Origin: Firmicutes bacterium CAG:460
Lineage (GTDB): Bacteria > Bacillota_I > Bacilli_A > RF39 > UBA660
DNA length: 6,995 bases
Direction of reading: 5' to 3'
NCBI GenBank assembly: GCA_000437355.1
Contig: FR899759.1
Coordinates: 1-6,995 of the forward strand
Under the pieces are notes generated by a model that had not been told where the DNA came from, made no database searches, and was given only the letters and a program-made list of their open reading frames with translations. Of this stretch, positions 1 to 6,887 are shown one piece after another (the first letter of the stretch is position 1; the number at the start of each line of letters is the position of its first letter). The position numbers and the translations under genes were made by a program.

Positions 1-31
1 TATTGGTTTTAATACTCTTTTTATTTTATGT

Positions 32-54
32 TTCTTTTTTCAATGAAAAAAGAA
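32..54 (-). terminator. AT-only hairpin just after leuS, possible weak terminator
   Basis: A perfect 10-base inverted repeat (32-41 and 45-54) with a 3-base loop begins three bases after the leuS stop codon. The arms are almost entirely A and T, so the stem is weak, and no clear U-run follows it on the minus strand. It may be a poor terminator, a processing or stability element, or chance in AT-rich DNA. The true end of the leuS unit may lie outside the window. Confidence 0.25.
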
Positions 55-57
55 TTG

Positions 58-2442
58 TTATTTAACAACAATATTAACAATTCTTCCTTTTATAACTATT
101 ACTTTAACAATTTCTAATCCTTCAATATGTCTTTTTACATTATCATTATTTAATGCTTTATCTTTTATAACATCTTCAGAATCATCAATACTAACAACAA
201 TTGAACCACGTAACTTACCATTAACTTGAACCCCAATTTCTTTTTCATTTAAAATAGTTTTTGCTTCATCATATTCTGGCCAAGTACCTTCACAAATTGG
301 TTTTTGTCCAAAAGATTCATTTAATTCTTCCGTAATATGTGGTGCCATTGGGTTAAGTAATGTTAATAATAATGTATAATCTTTTTTAGTAATATGTTCA
401 CATTCTTCATATTTATTAAGTAATATCATTAATGTTGAAACAGCAGTATTATAAGCAATATGACTTAAATCATATGTAACTTTTTTAATACTTTGATGAA
501 TAATAGTTTCTAAGTTTTTAGAATATTCATCACCGCTGGCTACTCTATCTTTCAAACGAACAATTCTATCAAGGAACCTCTTACAACCTTTTAATGAGTC
601 AGTTGACCATGGAGCATCTTGTTCATAATCACCCATAAACATTTCATAAACTCTTAGAGTATCTGCACCATATTCATTAACTATATCATCTGGATTAATA
701 ACATTTCCTTTACTCTTACTCATTTTTTCATTATTTGAACCTAACACCATACCGTGACTTACACGAGTCCAAATCATTTCTTTATGAGGAACAAGACCTA
801 TATTATATAAGAATTGTACCCAAAATCTTGCATAAAGTAAGTGTCTTGCAGTATGTTCCATACCACCATTATACCAATCAACTCTATTCCAATATTTCAT
901 TGCATCCATACTTGCAAACTCATTATCATTGTGAGCATCCATAAACCTTAAGAAATACCAACTAGATCCAGCCCAGTTAGGCATTGTATCAGTTTCACGA
1001 CGAGCAGGACCTCCACATTTTGGACAAGTAGTATTAACCCAATCAGTTATATTAGCAAGTGGACTTTCACCATCATCAGTTGGTTCATATTCTGCAACAT
1101 CTGGTAAAACTAAAGGTAAATCACTTTCATTTAAAGGTACCCAACCACAAGCATCACAATGTACCATAGGGATAGGTTCTCCCCAGAATCTTTGTCTTGA
1201 GAAAATCCAATCTCTCATTTTGTAGTTAATTTGAGCTTCACCGCATTTATTTTCTTCAAGCCACTTAACCATTTTACTTATAGCTTCTTCTTTACCAAGA
1301 CCATTTAAAAATTCAGAATTAATATGAACTCCATCACCAACATAAGGAAGTTCTTCAGTTGGTCCTTGTAATACAGGAATAATTTTTAGACCAAATTTAG
1401 TTGCAAATTCAAAGTCTCTAGTATCATGAGCAGGTACAGCCATAATTGCCCCAGTACCATAAGATGCTAAAACATAATCACTTATCCAAATAGGAATTTC
1501 ACAACCATTAACGGGATTTATAGCATATGCCCCAGTAAATACACCAGTTTTATCCTTATTAAGTTCAGTTCTTTCCATATCATTTTTTAATTTACAAGCA
1601 TCTATATATTTATTTACATCTTCTCTTTGTTCATCCGTAGTAATAACACTTACTAATTCATGTTCCGGAGCCATAACACAATAAGTTGCTCCGAATAATG
1701 TATCACATCTTGTCGTAAACACCGTAAATGATTTATCAGTATCTTTAATTTTAAAGTTTACATTTGCTCCGATAGATTTACCAATCCAATTTATTTGTCC
1801 TAGCTTAACTTTTTCGGCAAAATTAGTATCTTTAAGTCCTTCAAGTAAATCTTCAGAATAATCACTCATTCTAAGCATCCATTGACTCTTTTCTTTTTGA
1901 ACAACTTGAGTACCACATCGCTCACATACACCACCAGCAGCATCTTCATTTGATAAAACACTCTTACAAGTTGGACACCAATTTACTGGAACCGTATCTT
2001 TATAAGCCATACCATGTTTATAAAATTGTAAGAACTGCCATTGTGTCCATTTATAATATTCAGGGTCAGTTGTACTAAACTCTCTATTCCAATCAAATGA
2101 AAAACCTAAATCCATCATTTGTCTTTTAAAATTTTGAATATTTTCTTTAACAGCCTCTTTAGGATGTATATGATTTTTTATTGCATATTGTTCAGCTGGA
2201 GCCCCAAAAGCATCCCAACCCATCGGATACAAAACATTATATCCTTGCATTCTCATCATTCTAGCTATCGCATCTTGAGCAGTATAACTTCTAACATGTC
2301 CAACATGTAATCCATTTCCAGATGGATAAGGAAACTCTACTAATATATAATAAGGTTTCTTATCACCGCCAGTTATTGCTTTAAAGCACCCTTTTTCTTC
2401 CCAATATTTTTGCCATTTTTTTTCTATTTCTTTATGATTCAT
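58..2442 (-). CDS. leuS: Leucyl-tRNA synthetase (LeuRS), class Ia
   Basis: This cytoplasmic enzyme charges tRNA-Leu with leucine using ATP and hydrolyses mischarged tRNA. The 794-residue protein is complete, near the short end of the usual bacterial range. The class I HIGH signature is HVGH at residues 47-50 and KMSKS is at 573-577. A zinc-binding cysteine set is at C156, C159, C173 and C176, and further CxxC pairs are at 429/432 and 473/476. The CP1 editing domain spans roughly 222-410, with a TTRCDTLFG stretch near 243 and GTGAIMAVPAHD ending at D340, the conserved editing aspartate. The usual TTRPDT is TTRCDT here. The C-terminal domain carries VQVNGKLRG near 738. The ATG at 2442 has a GGAG ribosome binding site (2451-2448) five bases upstream, inside the preceding gene. 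The start overlaps that gene's end by 11 bases, which suggests translational coupling. Expression should follow the leucine T-box near 2838-3021. Confidence 0.98.
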   Translation of the reverse strand: MNHKEIEKKWQKYWEEKGCFKAITGGDKKPYYILVEFPYPSGNGLHVGHVRSYTAQDAIARMMRMQGYNVLYPMGWDAFGAPAEQYAIKNHIHPKEAVKENIQNFKRQMMDLGFSFDWNREFSTTDPEYYKWTQWQFLQFYKHGMAYKDTVPVNWCPTCKSVLSNEDAAGGVCERCGTQVVQKEKSQWMLRMSDYSEDLLEGLKDTNFAEKVKLGQINWIGKSIGANVNFKIKDTDKSFTVFTTRCDTLFGATYCVMAPEHELVSVITTDEQREDVNKYIDACKLKNDMERTELNKDKTGVFTGAYAINPVNGCEIPIWISDYVLASYGTGAIMAVPAHDTRDFEFATKFGLKIIPVLQGPTEELPYVGDGVHINSEFLNGLGKEEAISKMVKWLEENKCGEAQINYKMRDWIFSRQRFWGEPIPMVHCDACGWVPLNESDLPLVLPDVAEYEPTDDGESPLANITDWVNTTCPKCGGPARRETDTMPNWAGSSWYFLRFMDAHNDNEFASMDAMKYWNRVDWYNGGMEHTARHLLYARFWVQFLYNIGLVPHKEMIWTRVSHGMVLGSNNEKMSKSKGNVINPDDIVNEYGADTLRVYEMFMGDYEQDAPWSTDSLKGCKRFLDRIVRLKDRVASGDEYSKNLETIIHQSIKKVTYDLSHIAYNTAVSTLMILLNKYEECEHITKKDYTLLLTLLNPMAPHITEELNESFGQKPICEGTWPEYDEAKTILNEKEIGVQVNGKLRGSIVVSIDDSEDVIKDKALNNDNVKRHIEGLEIVKVIVIKGRIVNIVVK

Positions 2443-2824
2443 TTTTACTCCATCCTTTCTTAACTAAAACTCTTCCTAATATCTCATATAACGCATAAAT
2501 AAGACCAAACAGTAACACAAATCCTAGTAACATACTAAATCCCATATCCCATGGAATAATAGTTATTACCACAAATACAAATGAAATTATAAATGCATCA
2601 ATTAAAGATACCATAAAGAATACATAATTTAAATCCATTTTATTAATATCTAATTTAAACTTAGGAATTAAATAAGATAATCCCACAAACTCTTCTAATT
2701 TTTTATTTTTCTTTTTTCTCTTTTGTTTCTTTATATTTTCATAACCTCTTTTAAAAATCCACAAGAAATTAATGAGAAATACTACTATAAATACAAATAA
2801 GCCCCAAATTAATGTCTCACCCAT
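2432..2824 (-). CDS. Small three-helix membrane protein of unknown function, co-transcribed with leuS
   Basis: I do not recognise this 130-residue protein. Three hydrophobic segments are visible: about 5-24, 66-90 and 94-115. A strongly basic, lysine-rich stretch at 25-42 follows the first one, so by the positive-inside rule the loop between helices 1 and 2 is probably cytoplasmic. The C-terminus is short and basic. No catalytic motif, cysteine pair or signal-peptidase site stands out. The start is the ATG at 2824, preceded by a perfect GGAGG (2834-2830) at five-base spacing. A longer reading from a TTG at 2848 is possible on paper, but that codon lies in the T-box terminator stem and would place the ribosome binding site inside the coding region. 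It is the first gene after the leucine T-box, and its last 11 bases overlap leuS. Its expression is therefore tied to leucine-tRNA charging, which is a clue to context and not a demonstrated function. Confidence 0.85.
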   Translation of the reverse strand: MGETLIWGLFVFIVVFLINFLWIFKRGYENIKKQKRKKKNKKLEEFVGLSYLIPKFKLDINKMDLNYVFFMVSLIDAFIISFVFVVITIIPWDMGFSMLLGFVLLFGLIYALYEILGRVLVKKGWSKNES

Positions 2825-2829
2825 AAATA

Positions 2830-2834
2830 CCTCC
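2830..2834 (-). promoter_or_regulatory. Ribosome binding site that fixes the start of the membrane protein gene
   Basis: GGAGG sits five bases before the ATG at 2824, directly after the U-run of the T-box terminator. It is the strongest Shine-Dalgarno match in the leader and rules in favour of the 130-residue form over the TTG-initiated 138-residue form. Confidence 0.85.
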
Positions 2835-2837
2835 AAT

Positions 2838-2883
2838 AAAAAAGGCAATACCCAAAGGACGTTTCTACACGTGGTACCACCTT
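2838..2883 (-). terminator. T-box transcription terminator hairpin
   Basis: On the minus strand AAGGTGGTACC (2883-2873) can pair with GGTATTGCCTT (2852-2842), with three G-U wobbles. An inner ACGT/ACGT stem (2872-2869 with 2862-2859) closes a six-base loop, and a run of six U follows (2843-2838). The 5' arm is the conserved T-box sequence itself. Binding of uncharged tRNA there would block this hairpin and allow readthrough into the membrane protein gene and leuS. Confidence 0.85.
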
Positions 2884-3021
2884 AATTGCTTCTTAATAAT
2901 TGATACGGAAATTACCCCATTTACATCCAAAAGCAAGTTCAATTATTTACTTTATTAGTTTACATCAACCACTAACTTTCTCTAAAAGTAATATAATTTA
3001 CTACTCTTTCTTCAACTGCTT
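2838..3021 (-). promoter_or_regulatory. T-box riboswitch (leucine, CUU specifier) controlling the membrane protein-leuS unit
   Basis: This leader senses uncharged tRNA. Stem I is readable: its base pairs AAGC near 3020 with GCTT near 2931, the middle helix pairs TTACTTT with AAAGTAA, and a distal helix pairs TTAGT with ACTAA around a GGTTGATG loop. An AGAGA element precedes the distal helix. The specifier loop reads GAA-CTT-G, placing CUU (Leu) at 2937-2935. The frame-shifted alternative UUG is also a leucine codon. The hallmark AAGGTGGTACCACG lies at 2883-2870. Its TGGT pairs with ACCA, fitting an A discriminator base as in bacterial tRNA-Leu. An intrinsic terminator ends the element. The specifier assignment agrees with leuS downstream. 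The exact 5' end is inferred from the promoter. Confidence 0.93.
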
Positions 3022-3027
3022 ATATGT

Positions 3028-3056
3028 ATTATATTAAATTTCTGCAATATATTCAA
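3028..3056 (-). promoter_or_regulatory. Sigma-A-type promoter of the T-box/leuS unit, overlapping the end of the glycosidase gene
   Basis: TTGAAT (3056-3051) and TATAAT (3033-3028) are separated by exactly 17 bases. The -35 box lies in the last codons of the glycosidase gene, and that gene's stop codon lies in the spacer. The predicted transcription start near 3021 coincides with the 5' edge of T-box stem I, which supports the assignment independently. Confidence 0.85.
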
Positions 3057-5442
3057 GTAATTTTATAAACATTCTTACAAATCTTCTATCTAATTTCTTA
3101 ATTTTTCTAATTTGTATCCTTTTTTTCTTAACATCTAAATCACTAAATATAATATTTGCTATCTTTTCTTTAGTAACAGTTTCAATAGGTAAATCTGTAA
3201 TAATAGAATTAATATCTTCATTTATAATTCTAACTGCATTAATTTCTATATCTCTACCTTTTAAATTAATATTTAATTCTTTTGTAGTATCAACATTTTT
3301 TACTTCTACAACAAAATTATTATCTTCTTCATAACCTATTACATCTTTTTCATATTTTTCTTTATTAATTAATACATTAACTTCATCAGGTATCTTAGTA
3401 TTTCTAAACTTAATTCTATAATTTCTTTTACTTGGAATAATATCTGTTTTTCCATCAACTGGTCTAATTGTAACAGAATAATTATTTGGCATATAATTAT
3501 AATCTATACTTGTTACAACATAATAACCATCTTCATATTTTTTACTTATACCATCATCTTCATACAACTTATATGAATTACTTTTCCCTGGAAAAATATT
3601 TATTTCCATTTCTTTTGGATTTTCTAAATTATTTATATCATCTTCTAAAACACTCATTGGAATAATACCACCAGCACCTACAAACACTGGATATTCATCT
3701 TCCTTATAAAAAGCTACATATCTTTTATCACCAATAAACTTTTTACCAAATTTAAAATCATACCATATACCTTTTGGTAAATAAATTCTTTCTATTGACC
3801 TATTCATTGTTACATCTTTTTTCTTTGTAATCGGAGCAATAAACAATTCTTTTCCAAAATAATATTCATTTTTATAATCAGGTTCATCATATATTTCAGG
3901 ATTTCCATAATAAATTGGTTGTATCAAAGGACGCCCTAATTTACTATAATTACAAGCTTCTGTATAAATATAAGGAATTAATCTTTGACGTAAAATTGCA
4001 TATTCACGAGCTATTGTATATGTTTTTACATCCCATGCCCAAGGTTCACGCTTATAATAAACACCACGTTCAGCACTTAATCTAAATATTGGATTAAAAC
4101 ATGAAAATTGTACATATCTTAAATATAACTCAGAATCTTCAACTCCACCTTTATAACCACCAACATCATGGCTCCACCAAGCAATTCCTTTATTTGATGC
4201 CATACTATTATAAAAAGGCAAGAACTTCAAGGTATCCCAAGAAACATAAGTTTCCCCAGAATATAAAATACCAGCTTTATGTGGTGCCACCAAAGGACTT
4301 CTTGTTAAAACTAATGGTCTATTTTCTTTAACTTTACTTATATCTTTATTTATATAATAACTTAAGGTATTAATACCTAACATATCTTTTTTATAATCAA
4401 TCCAAAATATATCAACACCTAAATTTAATAAATAATCTATTACTTCTTTAACAAATACTTCCATAAATGTTTTATCTATTGCATTAAAAGGTATTGTAGA
4501 ACCATCAGTTACATTAAAAGCATTAGCAAAACTTAAATATTTTTCTTCTTCTTTTCTAACCCCTTCACTTGGGTCAATATTTAGACCAACTCTAACACCT
4601 AAATCATGCATACAATTAGTAAACTCTTTTGGATCTGGAAACAATTCTTTATTAAAACTATATCCACTTTTATATAAATTATAATTATTTTTATCTTTTA
4701 TATGCCAAAATTCACTAAGCAAAAGAACTGATAATGGTATACCATTTCTTTTAAAAGACTTAACTAAATCTTTAGTATCATTAAAATTATATATTCTTTC
4801 TTTATTCCACCATAAACCTAAAGCATATTTAGGAATTAATGGTGGATAACCTGTTAAGGTATAATAATCTTTTAAACATAAACCAAAATCTCTTTTATAC
4901 ATAAATAAATATATATCAACTTTATTAGGATTAGGTTTTACTAAATGCCCACTTGCATCAATTTCTAAGTTATTAGAGTCATCAATACTAACAAAACCAT
5001 CAGTTGAATAAAGCCCTTTATCTAAATTAATTTTTCCCTTATAATTATCTAAACTAACAGAACCGCCTTTGAAATTTCTTGCTTCAACTTGACCATAATA
5101 CCAAACTTTATCTGTATTATTAAGGGTAACACGCAAATTATTATCTGGAGCAAATCTAGGTCCCACAAAAGGTTTGTTTTTTAAATATTGAAAAGTAAAA
5201 TAATTAGTTGTTATTACTATATATTTATCATCTTGTTGTACTTTAAACATTGGAACTTTAAAATTTCTATTAGCAACAAGTGTTGTTAAATTATCTGAAA
5301 AATGTCCATCAACACTATATTCCATCCTAATTAAACGTTCACTTAAAACACTAATTCTATAATTAGTTCCTCTAAAAACAACTTGTTCATTACTTATTGA
5401 TTTACTAAAATCTGGTATAAAACATGTATCTAATTTAGCCAT
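3034..5442 (-). CDS. Glycoside hydrolase family 31 enzyme, alpha-glucosidase-like
   Basis: This 802-residue protein has the GH31 layout: an N-terminal beta-sandwich (about 1-195), a (beta/alpha)8 barrel (about 200-520), and C-terminal beta domains from about 540. No signal peptide or membrane segment is seen, so it probably acts in the cytoplasm on imported oligosaccharides. The nucleophile is predicted as D349 in DIFWIDYKKD and the acid/base as D426 in WWSHDVGGY, matching the family's SHDxGG element. The classical W-x-D-M-N-E nucleophile signature is replaced by WIDYKK. The stretch usually read as SGD is SGE (395-397), inside YSGETYVSWDTL. The last 70 or so residues form a basic, probably helical tail I cannot assign. 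The retaining mechanism and an alpha-linked substrate follow from the family; the actual sugar could be a glucoside, xyloside, galactoside or other alpha-glycoside. The ATG at 5442 has an AGAAGGG ribosome binding site about five bases upstream. The gene starts 20 bases after trpS, so the two are probably co-transcribed. Confidence 0.93.
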   Translation of the reverse strand: MAKLDTCFIPDFSKSISNEQVVFRGTNYRISVLSERLIRMEYSVDGHFSDNLTTLVANRNFKVPMFKVQQDDKYIVITTNYFTFQYLKNKPFVGPRFAPDNNLRVTLNNTDKVWYYGQVEARNFKGGSVSLDNYKGKINLDKGLYSTDGFVSIDDSNNLEIDASGHLVKPNPNKVDIYLFMYKRDFGLCLKDYYTLTGYPPLIPKYALGLWWNKERIYNFNDTKDLVKSFKRNGIPLSVLLLSEFWHIKDKNNYNLYKSGYSFNKELFPDPKEFTNCMHDLGVRVGLNIDPSEGVRKEEEKYLSFANAFNVTDGSTIPFNAIDKTFMEVFVKEVIDYLLNLGVDIFWIDYKKDMLGINTLSYYINKDISKVKENRPLVLTRSPLVAPHKAGILYSGETYVSWDTLKFLPFYNSMASNKGIAWWSHDVGGYKGGVEDSELYLRYVQFSCFNPIFRLSAERGVYYKREPWAWDVKTYTIAREYAILRQRLIPYIYTEACNYSKLGRPLIQPIYYGNPEIYDEPDYKNEYYFGKELFIAPITKKKDVTMNRSIERIYLPKGIWYDFKFGKKFIGDKRYVAFYKEDEYPVFVGAGGIIPMSVLEDDINNLENPKEMEINIFPGKSNSYKLYEDDGISKKYEDGYYVVTSIDYNYMPNNYSVTIRPVDGKTDIIPSKRNYRIKFRNTKIPDEVNVLINKEKYEKDVIGYEEDNNFVVEVKNVDTTKELNINLKGRDIEINAVRIINEDINSIITDLPIETVTKEKIANIIFSDLDVKKKRIQIRKIKKLDRRFVRMFIKLLEYIAEI

Positions 5443-5462
5443 AACAACCCTTCTTTTTTTTA

Positions 5463-6545
5463 TTATTTATATTTATCTATTGCTTCATTTAAAAATTCAT
5501 CATTCTTAAAATAATCTATTTTCATAGAACTTTTTACCTTTTCAAGTGTCTTACTAGCTTTTTCTCTTGCTTTTCTAGTACCATCTTCAAGTATTTTAAC
5601 CACTTCATCTAAATGATTTTCATAATACTTTCTTCTTTCTCTAATTGGTTGTAATACTTCTTGTAATATATTATTTAAGAATTTCTTAATTACTACATCA
5701 CCCAGTCCACCAGCTTGATACTTCTTCTTTAATTCATCTAAATTCTTATATTCAGGTAAATATTTTACAAAATGTTCATCTTTCGCAAATACATCTAAGT
5801 ATGTAAATACTACATTACCTTCAACATTACCTGGGTCTTCTACTCTTATATGATTTGGGTCAGTATACATACTCATTACTTTTCTTTTTACTTCTTCCGG
5901 TGTATCAGCAAGATATATTGTATTACCTAAAGATTTACTCATCTTAGCTTTTCCATCAGTTCCAGGAAGTCTCCTTTCAAGTTCATTTTCAGGTAAATAT
6001 ACCTCTGGCATAACTAAAGTTTCACCATAAATATTATTAAATGATTTAACTATTTCTCTAGCTTGTTCTAGCATTGGAAGTTGGTCATCTCCAACAGGAA
6101 CACATGTTGCTTCAAAAGCAGTTATATCAGCAGCTTGACTAATCGGATAATTTAAAAATCCAACTGGTATACTTGTTTCAAATCCACGTAACTTAATTTC
6201 ATTTTTAACAGTAGGATTTCTTTGTAATCTACTTAATGTTACTAAATTCATGTAATAAAATGTTAACTCAGTTAATTCACTAACTTCAGATTGTATCAAA
6301 ATATTAGTCTTACTTGGATCAAGTCCTACAGATAAATAATCTAAAGCCACTTCAATTACATTATTTCTAACTTTACTTGGATTATCAAAATTATCTGTTA
6401 AAGCTTGAGCATCAGCTATCATAATATATATTTCATCAAATTCTCCACTATTTTGTAATCTTACTCTATTTTTTAAAGAACCAACATAATGCCCAATATG
6501 TAGTCTTCCAGTTGGTCTATCTCCAGTTAATATAATTTTTTTCAT
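5463..6545 (-). CDS. trpS: Tryptophanyl-tRNA synthetase (TrpRS), class Ic
   Basis: This cytoplasmic enzyme charges tRNA-Trp with tryptophan using ATP. The 360-residue protein is complete. The HIGH motif is HIGH at residues 16-19, within TGDRPTGRLHIGHYVGSL, and KMSKS is at 201-205. VGDDQLPMLEQAREIV near 151 corresponds to the conserved VGxDQ block after the tryptophan pocket. The GDRPTGRLHIGH start, NPTVKNEI near 110 and the MSMYTDPNHIRVEDPG block after KMSKS resemble the TrpRS type I recall from streptococci more than the Bacillus subtilis type; this comes from memory, not a search. The ATG at 6545 has only a modest ribosome binding site (GGATG, 6557-6553). A strong promoter lies about 20 bases upstream and gives a leader too short for a T-box. 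The glycosidase gene follows after 20 bases, with no terminator seen between them. Confidence 0.98.
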   Translation of the reverse strand: MKKIILTGDRPTGRLHIGHYVGSLKNRVRLQNSGEFDEIYIMIADAQALTDNFDNPSKVRNNVIEVALDYLSVGLDPSKTNILIQSEVSELTELTFYYMNLVTLSRLQRNPTVKNEIKLRGFETSIPVGFLNYPISQAADITAFEATCVPVGDDQLPMLEQAREIVKSFNNIYGETLVMPEVYLPENELERRLPGTDGKAKMSKSLGNTIYLADTPEEVKRKVMSMYTDPNHIRVEDPGNVEGNVVFTYLDVFAKDEHFVKYLPEYKNLDELKKKYQAGGLGDVVIKKFLNNILQEVLQPIRERRKYYENHLDEVVKILEDGTRKAREKASKTLEKVKSSMKIDYFKNDEFLNEAIDKYK

Positions 6546-6566
6546 ATTATCACATCCAATATAATT

Positions 6567-6595
6567 ATTATATCAACAAGCCCCACATTTATCAA
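6567..6595 (-). promoter_or_regulatory. Near-consensus extended -10 sigma-A-type promoter of trpS
   Basis: TTGATA (6595-6590) and a perfect TATAAT (6572-6567) are spaced by 17 bases, and TGA directly before the -10 box gives the extended TGn element. Transcription should start near 6560, leaving a leader of about 15 bases before the trpS ATG. That is too short for a T-box or attenuator, so trpS, and probably the glycosidase gene, appear to be constitutively expressed unless a protein binds here. Confidence 0.85.
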
Positions 6596-6621
6596 GAACT
6601 TTAGAAGATAAAACCTAGAAT

Positions 6622-6714
6622 TTAAACCGACTTATATGTTAATGGTATTAAGTTTTCACTTTTAACAAAGTTAGCAATTAATTTATTTTGTTCTTTTGTA
6701 ATTATCAATCCCAT
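6622..6714 (-). pseudogene. Doubtful 30-codon ORF, possible gene remnant
   Basis: An ATG at 6714 opens a 30-residue frame starting MGLIITKEQNKL and ending LTYKSV. The frame stays open upstream for about 15 more codons, back to a TGA near 6762, without a better start codon. No convincing ribosome binding site precedes the ATG. The composition is protein-like, with an amphipathic-looking middle, and the frame stops 27 bases before the trpS -35 box. It could be the tail of a decayed gene, a small protein or chance. I recognise no family. Confidence 0.2.
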
Positions 6715-6796
6715 TGTCTTACTAACATTAGTTTTTTTTATAATAATAATTTCTCTTATTCACATATTTAATAGATATTTTTACAAGGTTCATGAT

Positions 6797-6823
6797 AAAT
6801 TGCGCCACGCTGTGTCGCAATTT
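6797..6823. repeat. Imperfect palindrome next to the terminator
   Basis: AAATTGCG (6797-6804) is the exact reverse complement of CGCAATTT (6816-6823). Inside, CAC (6806-6808) pairs with GTG (6812-6814) around a three-base GCT loop, with a single C/T mismatch between the two parts. The hairpin is therefore 11 pairs plus one mismatch. It lies two bases beyond the terminator stem and has no U-run on either strand. It could be an operator, an RNA 3'-end element or a member of a dispersed palindromic repeat. No second copy was seen in this window. Confidence 0.6.
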
Positions 6824-6852
6824 GAAAAAGGTGCCCCACTGGGGCACCTTTT
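6820..6852 (-). terminator. Strong intrinsic terminator of the gene at the right edge
   Basis: GGTGCCCC (6830-6837) and GGGGCACC (6841-6848) form a perfect GC-rich stem with a three-base loop, extended by four A-T pairs (6826-6829 with 6849-6852). On the minus strand five U residues follow the GC stem. It begins 35 bases after the stop codon at 6888, so it should end that gene's transcript and insulate trpS. On the plus strand it also has four U, but no plus-strand gene is supported here. Confidence 0.88.
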
Positions 6853-6887
6853 CAAATAAAAGAAGAATTAAGTTATATACATCTAAA

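Larger units (their letters stand above)
6546..6887. other. 342-base intergenic region upstream of trpS
   Basis: Read from right to left this AT-rich gap holds the GC-rich terminator, a second hairpin, a stretch near 6715-6796 with no clear signal, a doubtful 30-codon ORF and the trpS promoter. No T-box hallmark, tRNA, repeat array or transposon end was found. The terminator and promoter together separate trpS from the gene to its right. Confidence 0.7.

Noticed and set aside
735..944. Plus-strand open frame of 69 codons inside leuS
   Set aside because: It lies antisense to conserved leuS sequence, has no recognisable motif and uses tyrosine/histidine-rich composition typical of a reverse-frame shadow.
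2119..2310. Plus-strand open frame of 63 codons inside leuS
   Set aside because: It is antisense to the LeuRS catalytic core including the HVGH region, with low-complexity composition and no family match.
58..2442. Mycoplasma-type genetic code (TGA as tryptophan)
   Set aside because: LeuRS and TrpRS read full length in the standard code, tryptophans checked are TGG, and no in-frame TGA needs to be read through.
2825..2848. Longer, TTG-initiated form of the membrane protein
   Set aside because: The TTG lies in the T-box terminator arm, and the strong GGAGG at 2834-2830 points to the ATG at 2824.
4101..4331. Plus-strand open frame of 76 codons inside the glycosidase gene
   Set aside because: It is antisense to the conserved barrel around the acid/base motif, so it is best explained as a shadow.
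6546..6887. T-box or other riboswitch for trpS
   Set aside because: No GGTGG-type T-box core, AGAGA element or specifier loop was found on the minus strand, and the best promoter leaves only about 15 bases of leader.
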